Positions 31,401-40,097 of a DNA stretch of 64,000 nt are shown one piece after another; the first letter of the stretch is position 1; each line of letters begins with the position of its first letter. The notes beneath the pieces were generated by a model. It saw only the letters and a program-made list of their open reading frames with translations. It was not told the DNA's origin and ran no database searches. Location: the NCBI GenBank assembly GCA_964384945.1, contig CAYLMK010000010.1, forward strand, positions 1 to 64,000. The letters run 5' to 3'. A program made the translations under genes and the position numbers. The DNA comes from S015-6 sp964384945 (GTDB taxonomy: Bacteria > Desulfobacterota > DSWW01).

Positions 31401-32833
31401 CCGCAGACGCAAAGCGAGCCAAAGACATCCCGCGGCAGTCCATGCCGGAGCAGACGCCGTACGAGAGGGCGCACAACTTCTTTGAGGTTGCCCTCGGCTA
31501 CCCCGAGGAGCTGGCGTGCCGGGAGGCGGCCAGATGCCTTCAGTGCAAGAAGCCCAAGTGCATCCATGCCTGCCCCGTTGAGGTGGACATACCGAGGTTC
31601 ATCGCCAAAATCCGGGAGAAGGACTTCCTCGGGGCGGCGCGCATCCTGAAAGAGAAGAACTCGCTTCCTGCCATCGCAGGCCGTGTCTGCCCTCAGGAGA
31701 GCCAGTGCGAATCCGCGTGCGTCCTCGGAAAAAAGGGACAGCCTTGTGCGATCGGCAGGCTGGAGCGGTTCGTGGCCGACTACGAGCGCAGCGCAGGCAA
31801 CATCCAGCTTCCGAGAATAGCGCACCCGGTCGGCCTGCGGGTGGGAGTGATCGGCTCCGGGCCCGCCGGACTCACGCTTGCCGGGGAACTCGTCAAGCAC
31901 GGCCTTGCCGTGACCGTCTTCGAGGCCCTCCACGAGCTGGGAGGGGTCCTCGTATACGGCATTCCGGAGTTTCGCCTCCCCAAGGACATCGTCAAGGCCG
32001 AGGTGGACTACCTCCGGCAGCTCGGCGTGGAATTCAAGGCGAACTACGTGATCGGCAAGGTTGCAACGGTCGACGACCTTCTCCGGAACGGCTTTGACGC
32101 CGTGTTCATCGGCACCGGCGCGGGGGCCCCCCTCTTTTTGAACATCCCGGGGGAGAATCTCTGCGGGATCTACAGCGCCAACGAGTACCTGACCCGAAGC
32201 AACCTGATGAAGGCCTACCGCTTCCCGGACTACAGCACGCCGATCGCCCGCGGCAAGAAGGTGGCGGTTTTCGGAGGCGGAAACGTGGCCATGGACTCGG
32301 CGCGAACCGCCCTGCGCCTCGGGGCGGAGGAAGTGACCATTATCTACCGAAGAACGAAAGCGGAAATGCCCGCCCGGGCCGAGGAACTCCACCATGCCGA
32401 AGAGGAAGGGGTGAAGTTCCAGCTCCTGACCGCCCCCATGGCCTTCCTCGGAAACGAAGGCGGGTGGGTACGGGCGGTCCGGTGCAACCCGATGCGGCTG
32501 GGCGAACCGGACGCCACGGGCAGAAGGCGGCCGATCCTGATCGAGGGGGAGACCTTCGATGTCGAGATCGACACCGCCATTGTGGCCATCGGAAACCGGT
32601 CCAACCCGCTCGTACCCGGCACCACCGCCGACCTGGAGGTGAACCGCTGGGGGAACATCGTGGCCGATCCGGACACGGGCAGAACCTCCCGCGATCGAGT
32701 CTGGGCGGGCGGCGACATCGTCACGGGCGCGGCCACGGTCATCCTGGCGATGGGGGCCGGACGAAAGGCGGCGCTGGACATCCTGCGGTACTTTCGCATC
32801 GCCGCGGCGGACGGCATGGCGGAGGTGGCCTGA
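31397..32833 (+). CDS. nfnB: NfnB: NADH-dependent ferredoxin:NADP+ oxidoreductase, large (beta) subunit
   Basis: 478 residues, GltD/dihydropyrimidine-dehydrogenase-like. Two N-terminal [4Fe-4S] motifs (CLQCKKPKCIHACPVEVDIP; CPQESQCESACVLGKKGQPC), FAD fold VGVIGSGPAGLTLAGELVKH (about 150) and NADPH fold VAVFGGGNVAMDSARTALRL (about 290), ending in GGDIVTGAATVILAMGAG. It holds the bifurcating FAD. The GltD-like half of the hydrogenase fusion at 12575-15685 is a clear relative, with the same Cys pattern. ATGA overlap with nfnA; converges on the Usp gene stop at 32842, only 8 nt away, with no obvious terminator. Confidence 0.93.
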   Translation: MTADAKRAKDIPRQSMPEQTPYERAHNFFEVALGYPEELACREAARCLQCKKPKCIHACPVEVDIPRFIAKIREKDFLGAARILKEKNSLPAIAGRVCPQESQCESACVLGKKGQPCAIGRLERFVADYERSAGNIQLPRIAHPVGLRVGVIGSGPAGLTLAGELVKHGLAVTVFEALHELGGVLVYGIPEFRLPKDIVKAEVDYLRQLGVEFKANYVIGKVATVDDLLRNGFDAVFIGTGAGAPLFLNIPGENLCGIYSANEYLTRSNLMKAYRFPDYSTPIARGKKVAVFGGGNVAMDSARTALRLGAEEVTIIYRRTKAEMPARAEELHHAEEEGVKFQLLTAPMAFLGNEGGWVRAVRCNPMRLGEPDATGRRRPILIEGETFDVEIDTAIVAIGNRSNPLVPGTTADLEVNRWGNIVADPDTGRTSRDRVWAGGDIVTGAATVILAMGAGRKAALDILRYFRIAAADGMAEVA

Positions 32834-32841
32834 GGGCTTGT

Positions 32842-33804
32842 TCAAGACATGACCCAAATGGCCGCCTGTTTTGCCAATTGAAGAACCTTGTTGCTGACCC
32901 TGCCCATCACAAACTCTTCGACCCGGCTGAGGCCCCTGCGACCGACCACGATGGTTCCGTATCCTCCCTTTTTCGCCTCCTCCACGATGGCTGCCGCCCG
33001 GCTCTTCACCCCTGTGACGACCCGGGTCGTAACGCGATCGGGTTCGATTCCGTGCCTTTCGAGGTTCCGGATGCCCTGCTGAAAGACCGCTTCGATTTCC
33101 TGCTTGGCCTTCTCGAATTCCGCCTTCGCCTCGGCTACCCAGCGCTTGTTCTCTTTCGGAACCGCAAGGCCTTCGTAACCCGGCTGGAAGACGCTCAAGC
33201 CTCGAATGACATGGAACAGGAGCACTTCCGCCCGGGTTCCCTGGAAAAGGGTTCCGACTTGCTCCAGAAGGGTTGCGGCCCCTTCCGATCGGTCCATGGC
33301 CACGAGGATTCTTCCCGTGTCGGGCCGGCCCCCCACGACGCAGATCGGAAGGCCGGACATGCGGGAGACCAGCTTGTTGGCGATGCTGCCGAAGACCAGG
33401 TCCTTGGCCTTGCTCAACCCTGTCCTGCCGAGGACCAGCGCCGTGTAATCCTTCCGGGCCTCGGCAAGGATGTCCCGTGCAACCCCCACCCGCCTCTTCT
33501 GGGAGACAACCTTAACCTGGTCCTCCTTGTACCCCGCCCCTTTCATGGACCGCGCTGCCTTCTTCAGGAAATCCTCTAGGAGCTTCTTCTGCTGGAATTC
33601 CCAGGCGTGCGTACCGATCACCTTGTGCCGAAATCCGGGGTCGCTTTCGAGGTCCCAGAAGCTCTCCGGGATCGGGTTCATCACATGAAACAGCGTGATC
33701 TTGGTCGCCTCGGCGGGCATGATCTTTCCCAGGTAGCGCACCGCCTCGAGCGACTGATTCGAGCCGTCCACTGCGATCAGGAAACTCCTCCGGAAGTCGG
33801 ACAT
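32842..33804 (-). CDS. tandem universal stress protein (UspA family)
   Basis: 320 residues, two Usp domains. Domain 1 (about 1-165): FRRSFLIAVDGSNQSLEAVR and the ATP-binding loop G-RT-G-LSKAKDLVF-G-S. Domain 2 (about 170-320): TGRILVAMDRSEGAATLLEQ and G-RR-G-LSRVEEFVM-G-R, so both match G-x2-G-x9-G. Probably an ATP-binding stress protein. ATG 33804 is selected with GAGGAGG 8 nt upstream; the frame is open to 34002 but that part precedes the promoter. It is divergent from a second double Usp gene at 34269 and shares its enhancer palindrome. Confidence 0.88.
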   Translation of the reverse strand: MSDFRRSFLIAVDGSNQSLEAVRYLGKIMPAEATKITLFHVMNPIPESFWDLESDPGFRHKVIGTHAWEFQQKKLLEDFLKKAARSMKGAGYKEDQVKVVSQKRRVGVARDILAEARKDYTALVLGRTGLSKAKDLVFGSIANKLVSRMSGLPICVVGGRPDTGRILVAMDRSEGAATLLEQVGTLFQGTRAEVLLFHVIRGLSVFQPGYEGLAVPKENKRWVAEAKAEFEKAKQEIEAVFQQGIRNLERHGIEPDRVTTRVVTGVKSRAAAIVEEAKKGGYGTIVVGRRGLSRVEEFVMGRVSNKVLQLAKQAAIWVMS

Positions 33805-33862
33805 CTTGCTGCCTCCTCGCGCCTTCGTTATTCTTGAGATCGTTCCTGAAGAGGTTGAGGAC

Positions 33863-33878
33863 TGCACGAACCATACCA
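33863..33878 (-). promoter_or_regulatory. sigma-54-like promoter of the minus-strand Usp gene
   Basis: On the minus strand TGGTATGGTTCGTGCA: -24 box with two changes, -12 box GTGCA with conserved GC, correct GG-N10-GC spacing. It lies 59 nt before ATG 33804. Confidence 0.55.
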
Positions 33879-34046
33879 GGAAGGGGTGCCGCCGGCAAGT
33901 CCGGCCCGCCCTTCGGCACCCGGCGGGTGCGATCATCCGGCAGATAGCCTGCGACAGGCACGCGTAAAGGGGAACGTAGAGACCATGGCAGGGCCGCGGC
34001 ATTGCGAGACCGACCGGGCCGGGCAGGTTGTCGGGGAGGCGGGTCC

Positions 34047-34063
34047 TTTGACAATCTGTAAAA
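34047..34063. promoter_or_regulatory. shared enhancer site between divergent Usp genes
   Basis: TTTGACA-ATC-TGTAAAA is an imperfect 7-bp inverted repeat with the same 3-nt centre spacing as the other sites. TGTCGGG lies just to its left at 34029-34035. It is about 170 bp from the minus-strand promoter (33863-33878) and 150 bp from the plus-strand promoter (34214-34229). Confidence 0.6.
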
Positions 34064-34213
34064 AATCCAGACGGCCCGGCCGGTTCCGCATCGGCTCTCT
34101 ACGGGGTGACGGCCCGGCGGTTGCGCTTCGGGCAGGGCTTCCGCTGGCCCATTCTCCCTTCCTTTCCCGTGAGTCTTGGTGCTCCTCGATCGGAATCCCT
34201 CTACCGATCGGGT

Positions 34214-34229
34214 TGGCACAGACGTTGCT
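34214..34229 (+). promoter_or_regulatory. sigma-54 promoter of the plus-strand Usp gene
   Basis: TGGCACAGACGTTGCT, a perfect match to the -24/-12 consensus, 39 nt before ATG 34269. Confidence 0.83.
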
Positions 34230-34268
34230 CGAATTCACCGGCAGAACGCAAAGGGGAGTCTTGTTCCG

Positions 34269-35204
34269 ATGAAACAGAAGATCAGCCGAGTTTTGGTGGC
34301 AGTGGACGGCTCGGATCAGGCCGTGAACGCGATCCGGTACACGGGTCTCTTCTTTCCGCCGTCCCACACCGAGGTAGTGCTGTTCCACGTCGTCTCCGAG
34401 GCGCCTGAACCCCTCCTGGATCTCGGCAGAGACCGAGAATCGGCCGAACCCACGCTTCGGGTGAACGTCTGGTCCCGCCAGGTGGAAAAGCAGATCGAAG
34501 AATTCATGGAAAGAGGCAGGGAAGAGCTGGTCCGGGCCGGCTTCGCCAAGGACGGGGTCCGGATCAAGGCCCAAAGGCGCAAGATCGGTGTCGCAAGGGA
34601 CATCCTGCGGGAGGCAGAGCAGGGATATGATGCCGTGCTGGTCGGGAGGTCCGGCGTCAGCGACATCCCGGGCGTGGTCGTGGGAAGCGTGGCGCACAAG
34701 GTGGTCAGCAAGCTGAATCGGATTCCGGTCGGGGTCGTGGGCGGAAGCCCGGATCCCCGGAAGCTTCTCATCGGTTTCGACGGTTCGCAGGGAGCGTTGA
34801 GGGGCGTGGACTTCGTCTGTTCCATGCTGCCGGGAAAGGACCGCGTCATCATGCTGTGCCTCTTGGTCCGATCGCTCGGCATACACATGCGTCGGGAGAT
34901 CTTCTTCACGGCCGAGCAGGAAACCGAATGGCTCAGGTCGGTCGGCAGTCGGCTCGAACCCACCTTTCCCGAGGCGGAAGGCCGTCTGGTCGATGCCGGC
35001 TTCCACCCGGACCATGTGTACATCCGGATCCTGGAAAACGTGAAGAGCCGGGCGGAGACCCTCAAGCGCCTTGCGGACGAGGGGGAGTACGGCTCGATCG
35101 TGGTGGGCAGGCGCGGGCACTCCGCGGTCGAGGAATTCGCCATGGGACGGGTGACCCGGAAGATCCTCCACCTGGCGGACCGGATGACGGTCTGGGTCGT
35201 CTGA
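34269..35204 (+). CDS. tandem universal stress protein (UspA family)
   Basis: 311 residues, two Usp domains with ATP loops G-RS-G-VSDIPGVVV-G-S (domain 1) and G-RR-G-HSAVEEFAM-G-R (domain 2). N-terminus KISRVLVAVDGSDQAVNAIR; second domain begins KLLIGFDGSQGALRGVD. It is a diverged homologue of the divergent Usp at 32842-33804; in domain 2 the first strand is IGFDGS rather than VAMDRS. The weak site GGGAG is about 11 nt before ATG 34269, and the perfect sigma-54 promoter is close. Likely a cytoplasmic ATP-binding stress or energy-state protein. Confidence 0.88.
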   Translation: MKQKISRVLVAVDGSDQAVNAIRYTGLFFPPSHTEVVLFHVVSEAPEPLLDLGRDRESAEPTLRVNVWSRQVEKQIEEFMERGREELVRAGFAKDGVRIKAQRRKIGVARDILREAEQGYDAVLVGRSGVSDIPGVVVGSVAHKVVSKLNRIPVGVVGGSPDPRKLLIGFDGSQGALRGVDFVCSMLPGKDRVIMLCLLVRSLGIHMRREIFFTAEQETEWLRSVGSRLEPTFPEAEGRLVDAGFHPDHVYIRILENVKSRAETLKRLADEGEYGSIVVGRRGHSAVEEFAMGRVTRKILHLADRMTVWVV

Positions 35205-35238
35205 GCCGAAATCCAACCGACCGCTGTTCTCCGGCCCC

Positions 35239-35368
35239 CCGCCTGCCTGCCGGGGTGCTCGTGGGGAATTACTTCCTCGCGGTCTTCCTGAACGAGTTCC
35301 CGGTGCCGGACCACTCCAACGTCGAAACCGCCATGGAGATGACCAAGCACATCCTGGGAATCGATTGA
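35239..35368 (+). pseudogene. possible gene remnant between Usp and PEP-synthase-like genes
   Basis: The plus strand has a protein-like open stretch with no start or ribosome site of its own: GVLVGNYFLAVFLNEFPVPD, then HSNVETAMEMTKHILGID and TGA at 35366-35368. The sequence is unlike the proline/arginine-rich shadows typical of this DNA. I cannot assign a family; it may be the 3' end of a deleted gene. Confidence 0.3.
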
Positions 35369-35381
35369 AAGCCTTCTTGTT

Positions 35382-37991
35382 TCAAGGGCGTGGCAGCTGC
35401 GAGAGGATTTCCTGAACGTCTCTGCGGATCTTCGCGCCGTACCGGCCGAGCGAGGCCTCGTTGGACATGATCATGTCGAGCTGCCGCGTGTGGATGGTGA
35501 GATATCCGAGCACCTTGAGCCGGTTCTCCATGAAGCCCCTTTCCATGCCTTCCAGGCGCGCGATCAGGGTGTCCTCCTTGACCTCCACCCGGAAACCGGT
35601 CGACTCGAGGATCTCCTGGACGAACAGCACCCTCTTGAGCCTTCTCTCGAAGTCGGCAGCCCCGCCCTTGAACTGGAAGCTCACGTAATTCTCGCTCGGC
35701 CTGTCGCTGACCAGGGCCTCGACCGTGGAAAAGTGAAAGCCCAGGCGGGATGTGAGGTTGCAGAAGTTCTTCGAGATCATGAAATAGTTGCGGTCCGCGT
35801 ACCGGGAGGCCACCCCCGTGGTCAGGGCCGTGTTCCGGGTCGCCTCGTACATGACGGACAGGAACCCCTTGCCGTCGATGGGAGGAGGCCCTTCCCAGGC
35901 AACGGCGGTGATTCCCTCCCAGAGGGCCCGCATCGGAATCGAGACGATGTTGTCGATGCCGACATACTTGCCGCTCACCTCCTCCAGGAAGCCGTCGTCC
36001 AGGTTGAGGACCCACCACTGCATCGGCACCTCGCAGAAGAGCTGCTTGCTCGATCGCTCCGGGAATCGGTGATCCTTGCCGAACCGGAACATCTCCTGCA
36101 CCGACTTCTCATGGCAGAAGCGCGTGATGTCGTGAAGGGTCTTGCAGTTCTGGGGCTTGAATCCGGGGGAGTCCGGATCCAGCAGGGTGAGCGGGGTGAT
36201 GTGCCGGGCCGCGCCCCTCAGGGCCTCCAACACAGGGCTCCCCTCCATCAGGCTCCTGCGGCCCCCTTGCGCCTTCAGCAGGGCCTCGATGCGGCCCTCG
36301 TGCACGCGCAGGCCGTCCGCGTCCACCGTGATCGTTTGCCCGGCCCGCAGCCTGTCGGTCGCACCGGCCACCCCGAAGAGCGCCGGAATGCCGAACTCCC
36401 TGGCGACGCTGGCAAGGTGGCCCGCCACGCCCCCCTGTTCGGTCACGACCGCTGCGGCCCGGTCGAGCACCGATGCCCACCGGGGCAGGGCCTGGGCCGC
36501 GACCAGCACGGCCCCGTCGGGGAACCGCAGGGTGTCCATGTCCTTCCGGAGGAGAAAGACGGGGCCTGCGGCCGCGCCCGGGCTGGCCGTGATTCCTCCC
36601 TCGAGGAGGACCGAATCCGACAGATCCGCCTCTCCCCCCGCGGTTTCTCGCCCCGCTCCCGGGTCCATCTGCTGCAGGGGACGGCATTGAAGGAGGACGA
36701 TCGATCCGTCCTCCTCGACGGCCCACTCGATGTCCTGCGGGGCTTGGTAGTGCTCCTCCAGCCTCAAGGCGATGCGAGCCAGTTCGCGAGCCTGTCCGTC
36801 GAGGAGCGAGGGCCTGACGCCCTCTTCCTCGCTCAGTTCCTCCGGACCGACGCCCTCCTCGGGATAGCTGACCAGCTTGTGTGCTTTCCGGGGGATGCTC
36901 CTGCGCAGGATTTCCGGCGGGTCCGCCCGGCTCAGCACGAAAAGGTCTGCGGGCGTGGTGCCGTCCACCACGGTCTTCGGAAGGCCCCAGGCCGAGTTGA
37001 TGATGACGGAATCGTCCCGTAGGTTGACCGGGTTTCTCGAGTAGAGCACGCCGCCGGACACGGCCCGGACCATTCGAAGAAAGCCCGCGCACATGTCCAC
37101 GTCCTCGTCCCGGATGCCCCGGGTCATCCGGTAGGTCATGGCCTGAAGGCTGTACTTGCTGGCCACGACCTCCTTGTAGGCCGCCAGAAGGCTCTCGCGG
37201 CTCACATTGAGCACCGATCTGTACTGGCCCGCAAAGGATGTCCCGGCCATGTCTTCGCCGAGCGCGCTCGACCGGACGGCCAGGGTGACCGGTCCGCCTG
37301 CCTCCTCTTCGAGGCGGCGGACCTGCTCGTGGACCGCCCGGCTCAGTTCGTCCGGCACCTCGGAGCGGATGATCAACTGCTGAAGCGAGGCGCTCAACCC
37401 GTGGAGCGCCTCGAAGCGCTCCGTGTCGGTCGCCTGGATGCGCCGGTCGATCTCGGTCTGAAGATCGTTGTGCCGAAGGAACGCACGAAAGCCCTCCGCG
37501 GTCACGGCGAACCCCGCGGGGGTCCTTAGGCGGATCCGGTTGCGAATCTCTCCCAGGTTCGCCATCTTCTCGCCGACCTGGTCCACAAGATGACGGTCCA
37601 GGGCCTCGAGGGGCAGAACCAGAGGGCCCCCGGCCGCGGCCGGAGACGTTTGCAGGAAGGGGTTGATCTGTTTCTGGATGTCCCGAAACCGCGCCGGGAG
37701 GGCCTCGTAGCTTCCCGGCGCGAGCCGGTTCAGGTTCTGGATGATCTGAAAGACGTGCGTGGCGACCCGGGTGCACCGGGAACGGACAAAGTTCATTCCA
37801 AAGGGCCGTTTGCCGGCCAGGGCCTCGTCGATCTCCGCCATGATGTCCAGCGATTGGTTGTTGGCATTCAGGAGGAGTTTGAATTGATGGTACCGGGCCT
37901 TGAACTCGATACGAAGGGGCTCGACCTCGGCCTCATCCGGGCGCCGGACTCTCGAAAAAAGATCCTTCAGTCGGTTCAGCATTCGGCCCAT
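35382..37991 (-). CDS. PEP-synthase-like ATP-grasp/phosphohistidine protein with novel C-terminal domain (copy 1)
   Basis: 869 residues. Helical N-terminus (about 1-120), PPDK-type ATP-grasp domain (about 140-440; LAVRSSALGEDMAGTSFAGQ, SGGVLYSRNPVN, APQDIEWAVEEDGSIVLLQC followed by RPL) and the mobile phosphohistidine domain (about 460-570; VVTEQGGVAGHLASVAREFG, catalytic His about 523). In PEP synthase a PEP/pyruvate TIM barrel follows; here residues 575-869 are a different domain starting near TPLTLLDPDSPGF with CKTLHDITRFCHEKSVQEMF, shared with the paralogue at 47912. No GTNDL or CGxAP barrel motif is seen. It may phosphorylate another small molecule or a protein. Last gene of the HK-RR-TauE minus-strand operon. 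Confidence 0.85.
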   Translation of the reverse strand: MGRMLNRLKDLFSRVRRPDEAEVEPLRIEFKARYHQFKLLLNANNQSLDIMAEIDEALAGKRPFGMNFVRSRCTRVATHVFQIIQNLNRLAPGSYEALPARFRDIQKQINPFLQTSPAAAGGPLVLPLEALDRHLVDQVGEKMANLGEIRNRIRLRTPAGFAVTAEGFRAFLRHNDLQTEIDRRIQATDTERFEALHGLSASLQQLIIRSEVPDELSRAVHEQVRRLEEEAGGPVTLAVRSSALGEDMAGTSFAGQYRSVLNVSRESLLAAYKEVVASKYSLQAMTYRMTRGIRDEDVDMCAGFLRMVRAVSGGVLYSRNPVNLRDDSVIINSAWGLPKTVVDGTTPADLFVLSRADPPEILRRSIPRKAHKLVSYPEEGVGPEELSEEEGVRPSLLDGQARELARIALRLEEHYQAPQDIEWAVEEDGSIVLLQCRPLQQMDPGAGRETAGGEADLSDSVLLEGGITASPGAAAGPVFLLRKDMDTLRFPDGAVLVAAQALPRWASVLDRAAAVVTEQGGVAGHLASVAREFGIPALFGVAGATDRLRAGQTITVDADGLRVHEGRIEALLKAQGGRRSLMEGSPVLEALRGAARHITPLTLLDPDSPGFKPQNCKTLHDITRFCHEKSVQEMFRFGKDHRFPERSSKQLFCEVPMQWWVLNLDDGFLEEVSGKYVGIDNIVSIPMRALWEGITAVAWEGPPPIDGKGFLSVMYEATRNTALTTGVASRYADRNYFMISKNFCNLTSRLGFHFSTVEALVSDRPSENYVSFQFKGGAADFERRLKRVLFVQEILESTGFRVEVKEDTLIARLEGMERGFMENRLKVLGYLTIHTRQLDMIMSNEASLGRYGAKIRRDVQEILSQLPRP

Positions 37992-38046
37992 GAGGCGACA
38001 GCGGGGGGCATTCGACCGACAAGGCCTGTTGTAAACCCCCGGCGTT

Positions 38047-38736
38047 TCATCCGTGGCCCAGCTTCAGGCCAACCCCCTGGAACAGGTGCAGGATGGCAAA
38101 CCCGTACCAGACCGTGTAGACCACGTAGAAGACCAGCGAAAAGACCACGATTCCGAGCTTTTCGCTGATCTTCTTCGGCTCGACCTTGTAATAGTTGTAA
38201 GAGCATTCCACCCCTTTTTTCATCACCGTGCCGACGAAGATCGCCTCCCGGAAGACCTCCTGCTTCTCCAGCTGCTTCTGGACCGCCTTCAGCGCGGACC
38301 ACCAGTTGTAAAGCACCTGCCTCTCGGGGATCCCGTATTTCTCTCGCAGCTTGTCTCCGGCGTTTTCAAACAGGGCGCTGCTGTCGGCAAGGCAGTTGGC
38401 CAAGATCCGGCCCAGGTCTCCCTCCACCTTGACCGTGGAACCGGAAACATCCACCGCGGCGCCGCCCTGCGCGAAAAGAGGAGCCGTCTCTTCGGCCTGC
38501 CTGGGGTCCGCCATATCGAGGGAGACGGAGATGGACTTGCCTTCATACTCCCGGGCCTGCTGGGCGAGCTGGGGGGTGTAGTCTGCCGACCCCTTGGAAA
38601 TGGAATTGTACAGGTCGTCCATGTAGTTGAGGAAATTCCTCCCCTCGTAAAGCGGAAGAAACATGAGAATCAGTACGATCAGGAAGCCAGCCATCATCCC
38701 GGCGCCCAGGGCGAATTCTTTCTTGTTCGCGATCAT
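38047..38736 (-). CDS. two-TM membrane protein of unknown function, partner of TauE/SafE
   Basis: 229 residues: N-terminal TM (about 10-30, LGAGMMAGFLIVLILMFLPL), a periplasmic segment (about 31-185) with SISVSLDMADPRQAEETAPL and VDVSGSTVKVEGDLGRILAN, and a C-terminal TM (about 190-215, LGIVVFSLVFYVVYTVWYGF). I recognise no family. Its ATG overlaps the TauE stop (ATGA at 38733-38736), so the two proteins are probably made in stoichiometric linkage and may form a complex. It lies between the transporter and the PEP-synthase-like gene. Confidence 0.78.
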   Translation of the reverse strand: MIANKKEFALGAGMMAGFLIVLILMFLPLYEGRNFLNYMDDLYNSISKGSADYTPQLAQQAREYEGKSISVSLDMADPRQAEETAPLFAQGGAAVDVSGSTVKVEGDLGRILANCLADSSALFENAGDKLREKYGIPERQVLYNWWSALKAVQKQLEKQEVFREAIFVGTVMKKGVECSYNYYKVEPKKISEKLGIVVFSLVFYVVYTVWYGFAILHLFQGVGLKLGHG

Positions 38737-40019
38737 GCCGCAGCCTCCTCTCCCTTCATGACCTTCAAGTTCTTGAAGAAGGTTCCGATCACCCATACCG
38801 CGAAGATCCCGATCACGATAAAGAAGGCCCAGATGCCGATCTTGTCCAGGACCGTCCCGACCGATTTGGGCAGAGGGATCACCCCCAATCCCGCGAGCTT
38901 TCCGGGCAGGGCGAAGACGCGGTTGACGAAGCCAGCCAGCACGGCCATGGCGTAGAACCCCCGGATCGTGATGCCCTTGACCACGGTCGTGGCCATGGCC
39001 CCCATCTGGATCCCGAGCAGGGAACCCAAAAGCATGCCCATGGCCAGGGTGTAGAAGATGAACCCGAAGATGGCATACTGGCTGATGGCCGCGTACCCCG
39101 CCGTGAAGACGATCTGGAAGATGTCGGTTCCCACGGTGGTCAGGGAGGAGACCCCGAGCACGTATACGAAGATGGGGAAGGTCAGGAAGCCGCCTCCCAC
39201 GCCCATGACCGCGGCGCAGAAGCCCACCAGGGCCCCGCTCAAGACCAGGAAGATCGCGGAGATGCTCCGTCCGCCGGGGAATAGCCCCTGGTCGAAGGTA
39301 ATCATCGGCGGGATCTTGACGGACTGGATCTTGGCAGGCAGGCTGCCCAGTTCCGCGCCCTCGGCTTTGCCGCTGTGGGGCCCGGTGACCATGGGCGATT
39401 TCCTCGCCTTCAGGTAGTCCATGAGCGAGTAGCTTCCCAGAAAGCCCAGCATGAGGACGTAGATGGTGGTGATGAAGGCGTCGCTCAGGACCGGGTTGAT
39501 CTCGTAGAGAACGCGGTTGAGCACCCCGCCGCACGTGGCCCCGATCATGGCGCCGATCAGGAAGATGAGCGCGAGGGGCACCGATATGTTGCCGAGCTTG
39601 CGGTGGATCACGCTTCCCATGATGGCCTTTGCGAAGATGTGAAAGAGGTCGGTGCCGACGGCCAGGATGCCCTTGATCCCGGCGCTCATGAGCGCCGGCG
39701 CGATAATGAAGCCTCCCCCCGCCCCGATGCAGCCGGTGATGAGCCCTGCGCACAGGCCGATGAGAATGGAAGCAATGAAGATGCCCACCGTAAAGAAGGC
39801 GGGGCTGTAAGCCGTCTTGCCGCCCAGGGTGTCGGGCAGGGCTCCGGAGATCTCTCCCGCAAACACGATTCCGCCGAGAAGAATCGGGACGATGAGCAGG
39901 CCGAGCAGGAACAGCCGCTTCCTGTCCCGGAGAATGGTTGTCGAGACCTCCATCTCCCAGCGCGCGTGCGCCCGGGCCCCCTCCATCATGAATCTTCCCC
40001 ACTGTTTGAAGAAACGCAT
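38733..40019 (-). CDS. TauE/SafE family anion exporter
   Basis: 428 residues, eight or more TM helices in two homologous halves, each with the glycine-rich motif: AGLITGCIGAGGGFIIAPAL and VGFCAAVMGVGGGFLTFPIF, followed by AVGTDLFHI and TVGTDIFQI. This is the TauE/SafE fold associated with export of sulfite, sulfonates or organic acids. The N-terminal 35 residues are cytoplasmic and hydrophilic; a longer central loop (about 205-255) separates the halves. GGGGAGGAG precedes ATG 40019. Its place in an HK-RR operon suggests regulated anion exchange, but the substrate cannot be read from sequence. Confidence 0.88.
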   Translation of the reverse strand: MRFFKQWGRFMMEGARAHARWEMEVSTTILRDRKRLFLLGLLIVPILLGGIVFAGEISGALPDTLGGKTAYSPAFFTVGIFIASILIGLCAGLITGCIGAGGGFIIAPALMSAGIKGILAVGTDLFHIFAKAIMGSVIHRKLGNISVPLALIFLIGAMIGATCGGVLNRVLYEINPVLSDAFITTIYVLMLGFLGSYSLMDYLKARKSPMVTGPHSGKAEGAELGSLPAKIQSVKIPPMITFDQGLFPGGRSISAIFLVLSGALVGFCAAVMGVGGGFLTFPIFVYVLGVSSLTTVGTDIFQIVFTAGYAAISQYAIFGFIFYTLAMGMLLGSLLGIQMGAMATTVVKGITIRGFYAMAVLAGFVNRVFALPGKLAGLGVIPLPKSVGTVLDKIGIWAFFIVIGIFAVWVIGTFFKNLKVMKGEEAAA

Positions 40020-40097
40020 GGTCCGTTGCTCCTCCCCTCTTGTTCTTTTTTTCCCCTTCGCCTCGGGGTTCGGTCCTCTTGGGCCTTCAAAAGGCTT

